DNA of 64,000 nt from Blautia obeum ATCC 29174 (lineage in GTDB: Bacteria; Bacillota; Clostridia; Lachnospirales; Lachnospiraceae): NCBI RefSeq assembly GCF_025147765.1, contig NZ_CP102265.1, positions 1,061,001 to 1,125,000 of the forward strand. Reading direction: 5' to 3'. How positions within the stretch are numbered: the stretch's first letter is position 1; each line of letters starts with the position of its first letter. The notes under the pieces were generated by a model. That model saw only the letters and a program-made list of their open reading frames with translations, had not been told where the DNA came from and made no database searches. Made by a program: the position numbers and the translations under genes. Below, piece after piece: positions 16,384 to 25,996 of this stretch.

Positions 16384-17367
16384 ATGAGAAAAATCAAATG
16401 GGGCGTTATGGGAACTGCATTCATCTGTGAGAGGAGTACTTTCCCAGGCATGCTGCAGGCAGAAAACTGTGAAATGTACGCAATTGCAGGAAGAAACATG
16501 GAAAAAGCAGAACGGTTCAAAGAAACCTATGGCTTTCAAAAAGCCTATGGAAGCTATGAGAAATTACTTGCAGATCCAAAAGTAGAGGCTGTTTATATCC
16601 CGCTTCCCAATACCATGCACTATGAATGGACGATTCGGGCTCTTAAAAGCGGCAAACATGTGCTCTGTGAAAAGCCGCTTGCACCGACAGAAGCACAGGC
16701 AGAAGAAATGTTTAAAGCTGCAGAAGAAAATCATGTATACCTGATGGAAGCATTTGCATACCAGCACAGCCCGTACATTGCTGCGGTCAGAAAAGAGATT
16801 GAAAATGGGACCATTGGAGATGTGCGCTATATGGAGTCTGCCTACATCACTTCGGATTATGACCCGAAGAATATCCGTATGAGAAGAGATACCCTTGGCG
16901 GTTGCACCTATGATCTTGGTGTTTACAATACCAGCCTGATCTTGCGTATTCTGGGTGATGAACCAGCGAAGGTAAGAGCAATCGCCAGCTTTTCGGAAGA
17001 AAAAATTGATACGCTTACATCTGCTATATTTGAATACGCGGACGGTAAAAAGGCAGCATTTTCCTGCGGCATGGCACTGGCAACGGACCTTGACAGGCAT
17101 ATCGACCGGTTCGAAATCCAGGGAACGAAAGGCAGTATCAAAGGAACGGGTTTTGAATTTAATGGAGACGGGGAATTAAGTTACACAATAACTTTCTTTG
17201 ATGGCAGGGAAGAGATGAAAACCATCTCTGTTCCACAGAACTACCGCCTTGAAGTTGAACAGATGGGACGCTGTGTGGAAGGAAAGGAAACACCGGCAGT
17301 GACCAGGGGATTTTCCCTGGCAAATGCGAGGATGATTGATGCGATCCTTGAAGAAATCGGATATTAA
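16384..17367 (+). CDS. Gfo/Idh/MocA family NAD(P)-dependent oxidoreductase
   Basis: The chosen ATG follows GAGGCAAAGG; an in-frame ATG 21 bases earlier is possible. The protein (327 aa) begins with the Rossmann motif KWGVMGTAFICE and has the family hallmark EKPLAPTEAQAEEM after strand 5. The substrate domain contains GGCTYDLGVYNTSL, in which the family's conserved lysine/histidine pair is replaced by Asp-Leu-Gly-Val-Tyr. These enzymes oxidise or reduce sugars, inositols and related polyols. It follows the ROK regulator on the same strand after about 60 bases. Substrate not deducible. Confidence 0.85.
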   Translation: MRKIKWGVMGTAFICERSTFPGMLQAENCEMYAIAGRNMEKAERFKETYGFQKAYGSYEKLLADPKVEAVYIPLPNTMHYEWTIRALKSGKHVLCEKPLAPTEAQAEEMFKAAEENHVYLMEAFAYQHSPYIAAVRKEIENGTIGDVRYMESAYITSDYDPKNIRMRRDTLGGCTYDLGVYNTSLILRILGDEPAKVRAIASFSEEKIDTLTSAIFEYADGKKAAFSCGMALATDLDRHIDRFEIQGTKGSIKGTGFEFNGDGELSYTITFFDGREEMKTISVPQNYRLEVEQMGRCVEGKETPAVTRGFSLANARMIDAILEEIGY

Positions 17368-17483
17368 TTATTTTATTTTGATTAAATCATCTAGCTAATA
17401 GTTTGCATCAGAAATGCTGACTTGAAAAGTTAAATTCCAGTGAAAGAGTAAATTCCATCAGGATTTAAATTTTACTGATTTTG

Positions 17484-17509
17484 TGCAGGATTTTGAGCAA
17501 AATCCTGCA
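17484..17509 (+). terminator. Terminator-like hairpin after the oxidoreductase
   Basis: TGCAGGATTTT and AAAATCCTGCA form a perfect 11-bp stem around GAGC, followed by a T-rich TTTTCTGTT. It lies between the oxidoreductase and the left end of the IS30-type element. Confidence 0.7.
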
Positions 17510-17674
17510 TTTTCTGTTATAATTAGCTCAACTTATCGAAAATCTCTTGATTTTATGGCATGCTAAACGGACCACTGGAAGGTAGTGTGTCAGACTAAAT
17601 TCCACCGGTCGCATTCAAAAAATGTGAAAAGTTTACTTCCAGTCTGACAGCAGATTTCGATTAGTTTTGTTCTA

Positions 17675-18835
17675 TTAAGAGTTAAAGCGTATCAGCTTAG
17701 GCGTCAGATTGACCTCATCCGGGGCAATCGGTCTAAGCTGAAATGCATTTAACACTTCTTCACCTAATGTTTCAAGCACGACACTGTATGGTGTCCGTCC
17801 TCCAAGGCTTTCCCTGGGCGTTGAATTGATATGGTTTACGATCAGGTTTACATCCCACTGGGAGAGAAATTCAAAGCTGGTTCCTTTGGGAAGCACCATA
17901 CGGAGCATGGTATGTGCCTGTTCCAGACCGCCTTTTTGTCCGCTGTGCATAGGATCACAATAATAAATACTGGTGCGCTGTATGCCATTTGCTCCTGTTT
18001 CCAATGCTTCAGGATCACCGAATTCTGTTCCGCGGTCGGTTAATATATGTTCAAATGTTGAGATAAATCCATAAGTCCCCAAACGCTTTTCCAGCCGGTC
18101 AAAAATGAGTCGGACAGCACCCTCCGTGCAGCGGTTCATCAGAAAGGTAAGAAACAGCTTTTCCTTTGTGAAAAAGAAGGTAAGTAGTGTCTTCTTTGAA
18201 TCTCTGGAAGAATGAACAGTATCCATTTCAGTAAACGACTCCAGATGCAGCGTCTGAAAATCCTGATAAGTACGATTAATGAAAACTGTACGGTTTGAAA
18301 TCTGTGTTTTGTGGCATTTATGTGGTTTAAATTTCACCTTGCGTTTCAGATCAACATTACGTGCTGTGAACAGTCCCTGATCCAGATAGCTGTACAGGGT
18401 TCTGACTGATAATTCCAGTTCCGGATGGTTGGTAACAATCTGATACGGAGACTGACTGATCTTCTTTGGACATCCATTACAAACATACGGAGCCTTATCT
18501 AAACGGGAACAACGTTCTTTTTCAAAGTCCCTGCAGGTCTGGTTACATGTTGGACAGGAAGAGCATTTCACACCGCAAAGGATGATCTTTCCACAAGCAT
18601 TTGTTTTTCTACAGTGATACCTGTGTACGCAGAAATTTTTTGCATTATAGAAAGTGCCTTTATGGTACCAGTCAGAAATTCGGTGGGCTTTTACTTCTTT
18701 GGATATGGTAGTAGGGTCCTTGCATAAAAACTTAGCTATGTCCTTGAAGGTTGTTCCCCTGTTCAATTCATCTTCGATGTAAATACGGTCTTCAAGTGTA
18801 AGATGTTTCTGGTTTCCTGGTATATATTTACTCAT
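17675..18835 (-). CDS. IS30 family transposase
   Basis: This 386-residue protein is full length. It has an N-terminal HTH typical of IS30 (HLTLEDRIYIEDELNRG, then FKDIAKFLCKDPTTISKEV), a Cys-rich zinc-binding stretch (CGKIILCGVKCSSCPTCNQTC), and a DDE catalytic domain with EMDTVHSSRD, LTDRGTEFGDPEAL and a downstream glutamate in SGQKGGLEQAHTM. No frameshift or internal stop is visible, so the copy may be active. It is transcribed leftward, toward the terminator of the oxidoreductase gene. Confidence 0.95.
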   Translation of the reverse strand: MSKYIPGNQKHLTLEDRIYIEDELNRGTTFKDIAKFLCKDPTTISKEVKAHRISDWYHKGTFYNAKNFCVHRYHCRKTNACGKIILCGVKCSSCPTCNQTCRDFEKERCSRLDKAPYVCNGCPKKISQSPYQIVTNHPELELSVRTLYSYLDQGLFTARNVDLKRKVKFKPHKCHKTQISNRTVFINRTYQDFQTLHLESFTEMDTVHSSRDSKKTLLTFFFTKEKLFLTFLMNRCTEGAVRLIFDRLEKRLGTYGFISTFEHILTDRGTEFGDPEALETGANGIQRTSIYYCDPMHSGQKGGLEQAHTMLRMVLPKGTSFEFLSQWDVNLIVNHINSTPRESLGGRTPYSVVLETLGEEVLNAFQLRPIAPDEVNLTPKLIRFNS

Positions 18836-18917
18836 GATTTTTCATTCTACTGCTGTCAGAAGGAAAGATAACCGTATCATTTTTGTATGAAAGAGTAAAT
18901 ATCAACTGCGTGGGAGT

Positions 18918-18949
18918 AAATTCCACCGCATAAGCATGCGGTGGAATTT
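18918..18949. repeat. Perfect 13-bp inverted repeat at the right end of the IS
   Basis: AAATTCCACCGCA and TGCGGTGGAATTT flank a six-base loop, TAAGCA. It contains the same AAATTCCACC motif that opens the left end of the IS, so it is either the terminal repeat region or a doubled end sequence. Confidence 0.6.
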
Positions 18950-19046
18950 AAATAAAAAATTTACGCCCGTGTTGTCTGTGATAACATATATTGACGATTA
19001 ATGATATATAATGATAAAATTAATGTAGCATATATAACATCTTACA

Positions 19047-21386
19047 GTGACTGCATCGCTAAGTATGACACCGGTGGTTCCTGTCTGGGCGGAAGAAGAG
19101 GTTGAGATCGAAAACGAGTCTCAGGCAGAAGAAATAACAGAAGACGGAAATTCTGGAATGAGTGATTTCGCTGAGGTAACAGATGAAACAGAAGAACTTC
19201 CGGATATAGATCTCGAGGAAGAAGAAACCCAGACAAATGAAGAGGTCGCTATGGAGATTACGCCAGAAGATGATCAGAATGCTGAAACAGAAGAAGATTT
19301 CAGTGATTCTCAGCCGGAAGCAGGTGCTTATGGCAGACCAACCTCAATTAATATTAAAGACGATGCTGGCTATATTTGGAATGGTTATTATAATGATGAC
19401 GGAACGATCACAATCACCGGTTCACAGGGAGTCTGGGGAAATGCAAAAGCCGACAGCAGTAGCCAGAATAATGATGCGCTGATCATACCTTCTGCTATTG
19501 GTGGAAAAACAGTCTCAACAATTGCTGATTTTGAGGGAAGTGGCTTATTCAGCATGTTCAGCCCTGAAGTGATCAAAAAGATTGTTTTACCGAAGACCAT
19601 GACTTCTGAAGAGATCTTCTCCAATGCAACAGATGGAGTCTGCTATGGACTTTTTGGGAAATTTGTAAACCTGAAAGAACTGGATCTTGGTGGAGTGAAG
19701 GTAGGAGCAGGTGCAATTTTTGGATGGGGAGAAAATAACCATAATGTAATCCCATTAGAGAAGTTGACGATGAAAGACCAGTGGTCTGTAGATTGGGATT
19801 CTAGATATGAAGTTCCGACAAAAATCCATAGCGGAATTAAAACGTTAACACTCTGGGGCGATTATACAGACTATGGTGGAATTGAGGTGGCGGATTATCC
19901 TAATCTGCAGACACTGGAGATCACCGGAGAATTTAGTGAGATTGGATTGGAGAACTGCCCAAATCTGGAGCGTGTAGATGCTTCGAAAGATATTAATCAG
20001 GTATATTTTACAAAAATTAAAAACTGCCCGAAACTGGACGTTCCTAAGATACGTGTAAATGAGAAATTTCTGGATCAGAGCTGTATGTTTGAAAATTCCA
20101 AAGTAGAGGAGATTACGGTTGATCTTCGGAACAGTTCCTATTTGCAAATTTATAAATCCGTATTCTGCAAGGCATATAATCTGAAAGCAATTTATGTGGA
20201 AAATGCCGGAGATACTGGCTTCTATTCTTCAGATGGAGTTTTATACTGGAAAGCAGGAAAACAGAATGATCTGTTCTTTTATCCACCGGCAAAGAATCCG
20301 GGAGGCGTATATAATGTTCCAAAAGATCTGACCTGTATTTATGTATTCGCATTCTATGGAAGTAAAGTGAATAAAATTGTCTTCCCGGAAGATATTACGG
20401 GAAGATATTACCAGGACAGAGAAAGCCTGGGAAGCTGGTATACAACAAAAGATTTTCCTGAACTTACCGGAAAAGATTGGTTTTATCTGGGAAATCTGTG
20501 TACTGCTAAAGTTTCAGTAATCAAAGGAACCGGTGCAACCTTGGGATGGTATACGAACTGGTCTGAATGGTTCGAAGATACCGGATTCAGCGTATCTCAG
20601 GTAGAATTTCGAACGGGATCTACGCACACGATCAGCTATAATCTGAATGGCGGAATAAATGATCCGGCAAATCCTGTATCTTATACGGTAGGGGTAACGG
20701 CACCATTTACTCTGAAGAATCCTGTGAGAAATGGCTATACATTTGTAAAGTGGGTAGACCAGAATGGGTATAGGGTTAAGGCAACAGAACCATATGGTTT
20801 GTCAGGAAATCTTGTTTATATAGCAATCTGGGAGAAAAACAGTACTACAACCAATGTGACTTCCAGCCAGCCGAAACTGACTATTACAGGTACTACGAGA
20901 AAAGTAGCAGTGGGAAAGAAAACAAAACTGCAGGTAAAAACTTCTTCAGGAGTTGTTAATCCATCCAATCTGATCTGGACTTCCAGTAATAAGAAAGTAG
21001 CAACTGTAAACAGTAGCGGTGTCGTAACATTTAAAAAGAAAACCGGTGGTAAGAGGGTTGTGATTACTGCTGCATTGAAGAATAACAGAAATGCAAAGGC
21101 TACATATAAACTGACTGCGACAAAGAATCCGGTAACAAAGATCACAATCTCAGGCAAAAAAACAATGAAAATAAATAAGTCCCAGAGATTAAAAGCAAAA
21201 GTCAGTGGAAAATCCGGCGCATACAAGACTGTAAAATGGACCAGCAGTAACAATAAATACGCAACGGTAACATCAAAAGGTCAGGTAAAGGCACTGAAAG
21301 CAGGAAAAGGAAAGACAGTAACAATTACTGCATCAGCACTTGATGGAAGTGGAAAGAAAGCAAGATTTAAAATTAAACTGAAATAG
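19047..21386 (+). CDS. Large surface protein with Listeria-Bacteroides repeat and Big_2 domains, N-terminus lost
   Basis: The frame opens at a GTG with no ribosome site, two codons after an in-frame stop, and begins VTASLSMTPVVPVWAEE. That is only the end of a signal peptide, so the start and charged/hydrophobic parts are missing. An acidic, Glu-rich spacer follows, then a leucine-rich-like region (about 90-520). Next is one Listeria-Bacteroides (InlB B-type) repeat (HTISYNLNGGI, then NGYTFVKWV), and two Big_2 Ig-like domains (WTSSNKKVATVNSSGVV and WTSSNNKYATVTSKGQV). No sortase motif is present. The IS30 element 100 bases upstream likely caused the loss. Export is doubtful now. Confidence 0.8.
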   Translation: MTASLSMTPVVPVWAEEEVEIENESQAEEITEDGNSGMSDFAEVTDETEELPDIDLEEEETQTNEEVAMEITPEDDQNAETEEDFSDSQPEAGAYGRPTSINIKDDAGYIWNGYYNDDGTITITGSQGVWGNAKADSSSQNNDALIIPSAIGGKTVSTIADFEGSGLFSMFSPEVIKKIVLPKTMTSEEIFSNATDGVCYGLFGKFVNLKELDLGGVKVGAGAIFGWGENNHNVIPLEKLTMKDQWSVDWDSRYEVPTKIHSGIKTLTLWGDYTDYGGIEVADYPNLQTLEITGEFSEIGLENCPNLERVDASKDINQVYFTKIKNCPKLDVPKIRVNEKFLDQSCMFENSKVEEITVDLRNSSYLQIYKSVFCKAYNLKAIYVENAGDTGFYSSDGVLYWKAGKQNDLFFYPPAKNPGGVYNVPKDLTCIYVFAFYGSKVNKIVFPEDITGRYYQDRESLGSWYTTKDFPELTGKDWFYLGNLCTAKVSVIKGTGATLGWYTNWSEWFEDTGFSVSQVEFRTGSTHTISYNLNGGINDPANPVSYTVGVTAPFTLKNPVRNGYTFVKWVDQNGYRVKATEPYGLSGNLVYIAIWEKNSTTTNVTSSQPKLTITGTTRKVAVGKKTKLQVKTSSGVVNPSNLIWTSSNKKVATVNSSGVVTFKKKTGGKRVVITAALKNNRNAKATYKLTATKNPVTKITISGKKTMKINKSQRLKAKVSGKSGAYKTVKWTSSNNKYATVTSKGQVKALKAGKGKTVTITASALDGSGKKARFKIKLK

Positions 21387-21476
21387 ATTGCAAAGTAAAA
21401 TAAAGAATAGAGAAACAGTAAAAACAGTCTGGTGATTGAGGTGAGAACACCTGAATCATTCAGGAGTATAACAATT

Positions 21477-22811
21477 ATGATTACAGATTTTACTAAGGAG
21501 CATCCTGACCGGACATTGTGGAGATTCTGGATTCCGATGATGTTTAGCGTGATGTTTCAACAGATCTACAATATTGCGGACAGTATGATCGCAGGAAAAT
21601 TCGCTGGTGAGGATGCGCTTGCAGCTGTAGGTGCTTCTTATCCAATCACAATTATTTTTATGGCATTTGCAGTGGGAATGAACCTGGGAGCTTCTGTGGT
21701 AGTATCCAGATTATTTGGCGCAGGTGACAGAAAAGGAGTAAAGCGCGCAGTAACGACAGCTTTTGTCTCTTCACTCGGACTTGCGGCGGTACTCACTGTT
21801 TTTGGATATTTCTTCAGCAGTAATATGATGGAATGGATACATACACCACAGAATATTATGGCAGATGGAATTTTGTATCTCAAAATATATGTATTCGGTA
21901 TGATTTTTCTGATGCTTTATAATGTATGTACTGGTGTATTTACTGCGTTGGGCGATTCCAAAACTCCATTGTATTTTCTACTGGGATCATCCGCCGGCAA
22001 TATTATCCTTGACCTGATATTTGTGGCTCAGTTTCACTGGGGAGTTGCAGGTGTTGCCTGGGCTACTTTTATCGCACAGGGGATCTCAGCTGTACTTGCA
22101 CTGTTGACATTGTTTTCCAGACTCAGGTCTTTTGCAGGAGAAGAAAAACAGCCGTTTTTCGACAGAGGATATTTTACTCAGATATTTGCAATTGCAGTAC
22201 CAAGTATTTTACAGCAGAGTGTACTAAGTGTCGGAAATCTTTTTGTACAGGATATTGTCAATCGCTATGGCTCGGCAGTTGTTGCCGGTTATTCAGGCGC
22301 TATTAAGCTGAACACTTTTGCTATTAATATTTTTATGACATTGGGATCCTGCCTTTCAAGTTATACTGCCCAGAATATTGGCGCTGGCAAAGCAGAAAGA
22401 ATACCGCTGGGATTTCGGACTGGTCTGAAACTCTCAGCGGTGGCAACTGTACCATTTGTTGTTCTGTATGTAGGATTCAGCAGACGGATGATGGGACTGT
22501 TCCTGAATGCAGAGAGTGGGGCAGCGATTACAGCAGGAATGGAGTTCCTTCGGATAGTCGCACCCTGGTATCTTATGATCGTAGTAAAGCTGATGACAGA
22601 TGGAATCATCAGAGGAGCCGGTGCAATGACATATTTTGTTGCTGCAACTGTGCCGGATCTGATCATCAGAATTCTATTTGCATTGATGTTCAGCAGAAAT
22701 TATGGAAGTACTGGAATCTGGATGGCATGGCCATTTGGCTGGATTGCCGCTACAGTGCTGACATTGGTTTTCTATAGAAAAGTCAGAAGACAGTCGGGAG
22801 ATCTAGCATGA
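21477..22811 (+). CDS. MATE family efflux transporter
   Basis: The start at 21477 follows CAGGAG; a GTG at 21432 would add 15 residues. The 444-residue protein has about 12 membrane segments and typical MATE features: FWIPMMFSVMFQQIYNIADSMIAGKF near the N-terminus, LGASVVVSRLFGAGDRKG and the repeat IVAPWYLMIVV in the second half. MATE proteins export cationic drugs or other organic compounds with Na+ or H+ gradients. Its stop overlaps the next start (ATGA), so it is coupled to a Cys-rich soluble protein. Confidence 0.92.
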   Translation: MITDFTKEHPDRTLWRFWIPMMFSVMFQQIYNIADSMIAGKFAGEDALAAVGASYPITIIFMAFAVGMNLGASVVVSRLFGAGDRKGVKRAVTTAFVSSLGLAAVLTVFGYFFSSNMMEWIHTPQNIMADGILYLKIYVFGMIFLMLYNVCTGVFTALGDSKTPLYFLLGSSAGNIILDLIFVAQFHWGVAGVAWATFIAQGISAVLALLTLFSRLRSFAGEEKQPFFDRGYFTQIFAIAVPSILQQSVLSVGNLFVQDIVNRYGSAVVAGYSGAIKLNTFAINIFMTLGSCLSSYTAQNIGAGKAERIPLGFRTGLKLSAVATVPFVVLYVGFSRRMMGLFLNAESGAAITAGMEFLRIVAPWYLMIVVKLMTDGIIRGAGAMTYFVAATVPDLIIRILFALMFSRNYGSTGIWMAWPFGWIAATVLTLVFYRKVRRQSGDLA

Positions 22812-23707
22812 AAAAACGAGCATATTACCATCTTCCGGGGCTATTTGAGTTTTATGAACTGTACCGAGTATTTCTGCCGTTGTTCCGGGAACATAGAGAA
22901 TATTTCTATGACTGGTGTGAGATTGGTTCAATATACGGGGCTCCGTCAGACTGTATCTGGGGCGGAGGCCGTACATCCTTTGGAGAGGCAGATGCGGAAA
23001 AAGTACTGGATCTGATGCAGGAATATCAGATATCCGCCCGACTGACATTCAGTAATTCACTTTTGCGGGAAGAACACTTGCAGGATCGGAAATGCAATGA
23101 ACTCTGTGCGTTGTTGGAAAAAAACAATAAACCTCAAAATGGTGTGATCATCCATTCGGATCTACTTTCATATTATCTGCAAAAGAACTATCCGGGTCTT
23201 TATCTGGTCTCATCAACTACAAAAGTACTGACAAATTTCAGTGATTTTTTACAGGAAATAGACAGAGAGGAATTCAGATATGTAGTACCGGATTTTCGTC
23301 TTAATAAAAAATTTGATCAGTTAAATCAGATGAATACACAGCAAAAAGAAAAAGTGGAATTCCTGTGTAATGAATGCTGCTGGTTTGGATGTAAGGACAG
23401 AAAAGCCTGTTACGAAACAGTCAGTCGGAAAAATCTGGGAGAAAATTGTCAGGAACATATTTGTGCAGCACCTGATTCCGGAGAGGGATATCTTTTTTCA
23501 AAAGCAATGGCAAATCCTGGATTTATTAGTGTGACAGATATCAAAGATATTTATCTGCTAATGGGATTTTCTAATTTTAAGATTGAAGGACGCGGGCTGG
23601 GAAGTGCACTGATTTTGGAATTCCTGCTGTATTATATGACAAGACCAGAATACCAGATTCATGTCAGAGAAAAGATATATCTGGATAATATGCTGGATCT
23701 TTTTTGA
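22808..23707 (+). CDS. Cys-rich protein of unknown function, coupled to MATE exporter
   Basis: The 299-residue soluble protein starts KKRAYYHLPGLFEFYELYR and has IYGAPSDCIWGGGR, SARLTFSNSLL and a cysteine cluster CNECCWFGCKDRKACYE followed by CQEHIC. The layout (alpha/beta domain with a late cysteine group able to hold a metal or iron-sulfur centre) recalls peptidase U32-like TIM-barrel proteins, but the similarity is weak and I do not name it. Translational coupling to the MATE gene by an ATGA overlap suggests a shared task, perhaps making or modifying the exported compound. Confidence 0.6.
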   Translation: MKKRAYYHLPGLFEFYELYRVFLPLFREHREYFYDWCEIGSIYGAPSDCIWGGGRTSFGEADAEKVLDLMQEYQISARLTFSNSLLREEHLQDRKCNELCALLEKNNKPQNGVIIHSDLLSYYLQKNYPGLYLVSSTTKVLTNFSDFLQEIDREEFRYVVPDFRLNKKFDQLNQMNTQQKEKVEFLCNECCWFGCKDRKACYETVSRKNLGENCQEHICAAPDSGEGYLFSKAMANPGFISVTDIKDIYLLMGFSNFKIEGRGLGSALILEFLLYYMTRPEYQIHVREKIYLDNMLDLF

Positions 23708-23754
23708 GTACGAAAAGATGAAGTTATAGGGGCAATATCCATATATAGAATTGC

Positions 23755-23788
23755 AAGAAAGAGCATCAGGAAACTGGTGCTCTTTCTT
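23755..23788. terminator. Bidirectional terminator between convergent genes
   Basis: AAGAAAGAGCATCAG and CTGGTGCTCTTTCTT pair (one G-T) around GAAA, with T runs on both strands. It ends the MATE operon from the left and covers the last eight codons of the AraC gene from the right. Confidence 0.75.
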
Positions 23789-24668
23789 GGTTTCGATAGT
23801 CAGTAGGAGTCATCTTATATGTTTTTTTGAAAGTTCGGCAAAAATGATCTACGTTGTTAAATCCGGTGTTATTAGAGATTGTGGCTATTTTTTCTTCTGT
23901 ATTTATTAGAAGAAGCGCTGCTTGTGTAAGGCGATAGTTGATAAGATACTTAACCGGTGTCAGTTTAAGGTTATTCTGAAAAAGATGAAGGGCAGTACTC
24001 TTGCTGATATTTGCAGTTCTGGCAATATCCTCAAGTGTTATATTTTCCGAATAATGTGCATGAACGTATTGCATCATCAGCTGAAGCCGTGTTCTGGAAA
24101 TTACAGCGCCCATGTTTTCAAATTGATCAAAAGTCAGATTTTCTAAAAGTAATATCCAGAGTTGCTGAACTGACATAGATACAATAATCTCACGGTTAAA
24201 TTCTGTTTCCTGTACTGCAATTATTGTTTTTATGATTTCAAGAGCTTTTTTCTGCCAGGGAATATCTGGTTGAAAAACGAGATATTCAAGAGAAGATGAA
24301 ATTACAGGATTGATATATTTTTTATAAATGAGACTGTCCTGTGGTGCAATAAATGAAGGCTGAAACAGAAAATTGGGAATGATGGCATCGCTTGAGGATT
24401 GTAATCGATGGAGAATTTTGGAATTGATCATTATGCCGTTACCCTCATTAAGTTCAAAGTGAACCGTACCAATATCAAAAACCACATTTCCGCTTTCGAT
24501 ATATATAAATTCCAGCTCACTGTGCCAGTGCCAGTCGATGCACTTAAAATCAAACAGGGCTATGTTTTCATAATAATAGCGAAAAGGATACTCGGCGCTT
24601 CCATGATGGACGGTTTCCATTAAGTTGGCATCCGTTGTTGTTTTGGTGAATTGATTTTGAAAACTCAT
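23766..24668 (-). CDS. AraC family transcriptional regulator with cupin sensor domain
   Basis: The start at 24668 (MSFQNQF) follows GAGG and is more sensible than the upstream ATG. The 300-residue protein has an N-terminal cupin-type ligand domain (WHWHSELEFIYIESG, then MINSKILHRL) and a C-terminal double HTH (NITLEDIARTANISKSTALHLF and KIATISNNTGFNNVDHFCRTF ending KMTPTDYR). AraC regulators of this kind bind small sugars or related compounds. It is divergent from an MFS transporter with a 124-base spacer, so it probably activates that gene. Confidence 0.9.
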   Translation of the reverse strand: MSFQNQFTKTTTDANLMETVHHGSAEYPFRYYYENIALFDFKCIDWHWHSELEFIYIESGNVVFDIGTVHFELNEGNGIMINSKILHRLQSSSDAIIPNFLFQPSFIAPQDSLIYKKYINPVISSSLEYLVFQPDIPWQKKALEIIKTIIAVQETEFNREIIVSMSVQQLWILLLENLTFDQFENMGAVISRTRLQLMMQYVHAHYSENITLEDIARTANISKSTALHLFQNNLKLTPVKYLINYRLTQAALLLINTEEKIATISNNTGFNNVDHFCRTFKKTYKMTPTDYRNQERAPVS

Positions 24669-24792
24669 GGCTATTAATACCTCATATAATTGAACAATAC
24701 GATATATTACAATAAAATATGAAAAAATTACAATGAAATTAGTGTACACATATTATATAATACAAACAAATATTATTCAAGGAGCATCTTAC

Positions 24793-25968
24793 ATGAAGAA
24801 TTATAAAAAAACCAAATTGGCCTGTTATCTTGGATTTATAACACAGGCAATCGCTGCTAATTTCGCACCGCTTTTATATTTGAAGTTTCACGCGGAATAC
24901 AATATTACACTTGGAAATATTGCACTTATTTCCACCTGTTTTTTCTTTACTCAACTTATAGTTGATTTATTTTGTGCCAAATTTGTTGATAAAATAGGGT
25001 ACAGAATATGTATTGTAACTTCAGAAGCCTGCTCAGCCATAGGTCTTGTAGGACTTGCTTTTCTCCCGGGAATTCTCCCGAATCCTTTTGCAGGAATTAT
25101 AATAAGTGTAATTATATATGCAATTGGCAGCGGGCTTATTGAAGTGCTTTGCAGCCCGATCATTGAGGCATGTCCATTTGATAATAAAGAAGCAACTATG
25201 AGCTTGCTTCATTCTTTTTATTGCTGGGGAGCAGTAGGAACAATTCTTGTTTCAACAATTTTCTTTGCAGTATTTGGAATCGACAGCTGGAAATGGCTGG
25301 CAGTTCTGTTAGCCTTGATTCCGACAGTAAATATCTATAATTTTGCAACCTGTCCTATTGAATATCTTGTAGATGAGGACGAAGGAATGGGTATATCAGC
25401 TCTTTTTAAAACACCATTATTCTGGATTGCTATTATTTTGATGGTATGTTCCGGTGCTTCTGAATTATCTATGGCACAATGGGCTTCTGCATATGCTGAA
25501 GCAGCGCTTGGCTTAAGCAAAACAATGGGAGATCTTCTGGGACCATGTTTATTTGCTGTCTCCATGGGAATCAGCAGAATACTATATGGAAAATACGGAG
25601 AAAAAGTAGATCTGTCAAAGTTCATGCTTGGTTCAGGTGCATTATGCGTAGTATGTTATGTTCTTGCATCACTCTTTTTAAATCCTGTAGTAGGACTTAC
25701 AGGATGTATCCTGTGTGGCTTTTCTGTTGGAATCATGTGGCCGGGTACATTAAGTATCTCATCTAAGAAGTTTCCGGCAGGTGGTACTGCAATGTTTGCA
25801 CTTCTTGCCATGGCTGGAGATCTGGGAGGAAGCATCGGTCCTGGTATTGTTGGACGAGTAACCCAGATGGCGGGAGATAATATAAGGAGCGGTATGTTGG
25901 TCGGCCTGATCTTTCCCGTGGTAATGGTAATCGGACTCTTATTTTTTGATAAGATAAAGTCCAGATAA
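24793..25968 (+). CDS. MFS transporter (sugar/FucP-like)
   Basis: The start at 24793 lies after AAGGAG, 14 codons before the first membrane segment. The 391-residue protein has 12 predicted segments with an FVDKIGYR signature after helix 2 and the loop IEACPFDNKEATMSLLHSFYCWG seen in the FucP/nonmetabolite-like branch of MFS proteins. Substrate unknown. It is probably induced by the divergent AraC regulator, which carries a small-molecule sensor domain; together they look like an uptake module for one compound. Confidence 0.85.
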   Translation: MKNYKKTKLACYLGFITQAIAANFAPLLYLKFHAEYNITLGNIALISTCFFFTQLIVDLFCAKFVDKIGYRICIVTSEACSAIGLVGLAFLPGILPNPFAGIIISVIIYAIGSGLIEVLCSPIIEACPFDNKEATMSLLHSFYCWGAVGTILVSTIFFAVFGIDSWKWLAVLLALIPTVNIYNFATCPIEYLVDEDEGMGISALFKTPLFWIAIILMVCSGASELSMAQWASAYAEAALGLSKTMGDLLGPCLFAVSMGISRILYGKYGEKVDLSKFMLGSGALCVVCYVLASLFLNPVVGLTGCILCGFSVGIMWPGTLSISSKKFPAGGTAMFALLAMAGDLGGSIGPGIVGRVTQMAGDNIRSGMLVGLIFPVVMVIGLLFFDKIKSR

Positions 25969-25996
25969 CTTTTCAAAATTTGTCTACAGAAAAGAG

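Larger units (their letters stand above)
17596..18950 (-). mobile_element. IS30-family insertion sequence
   Basis: A single complete transposase gene fills the element. Candidate terminal inverted repeats are TAAATTCCACCG at the left (17596) and its complement CGGTGGAATTTA at the right (ending 18950). Just outside or within each end are further repeats: GTCAGACT...AGTCTGAC around 17589-17648 on the left, and a perfect 13-bp hairpin on the right. The exact ends and a target duplication could not be settled by eye. Insertion is just upstream of a surface protein gene that lacks its start. Confidence 0.65.
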
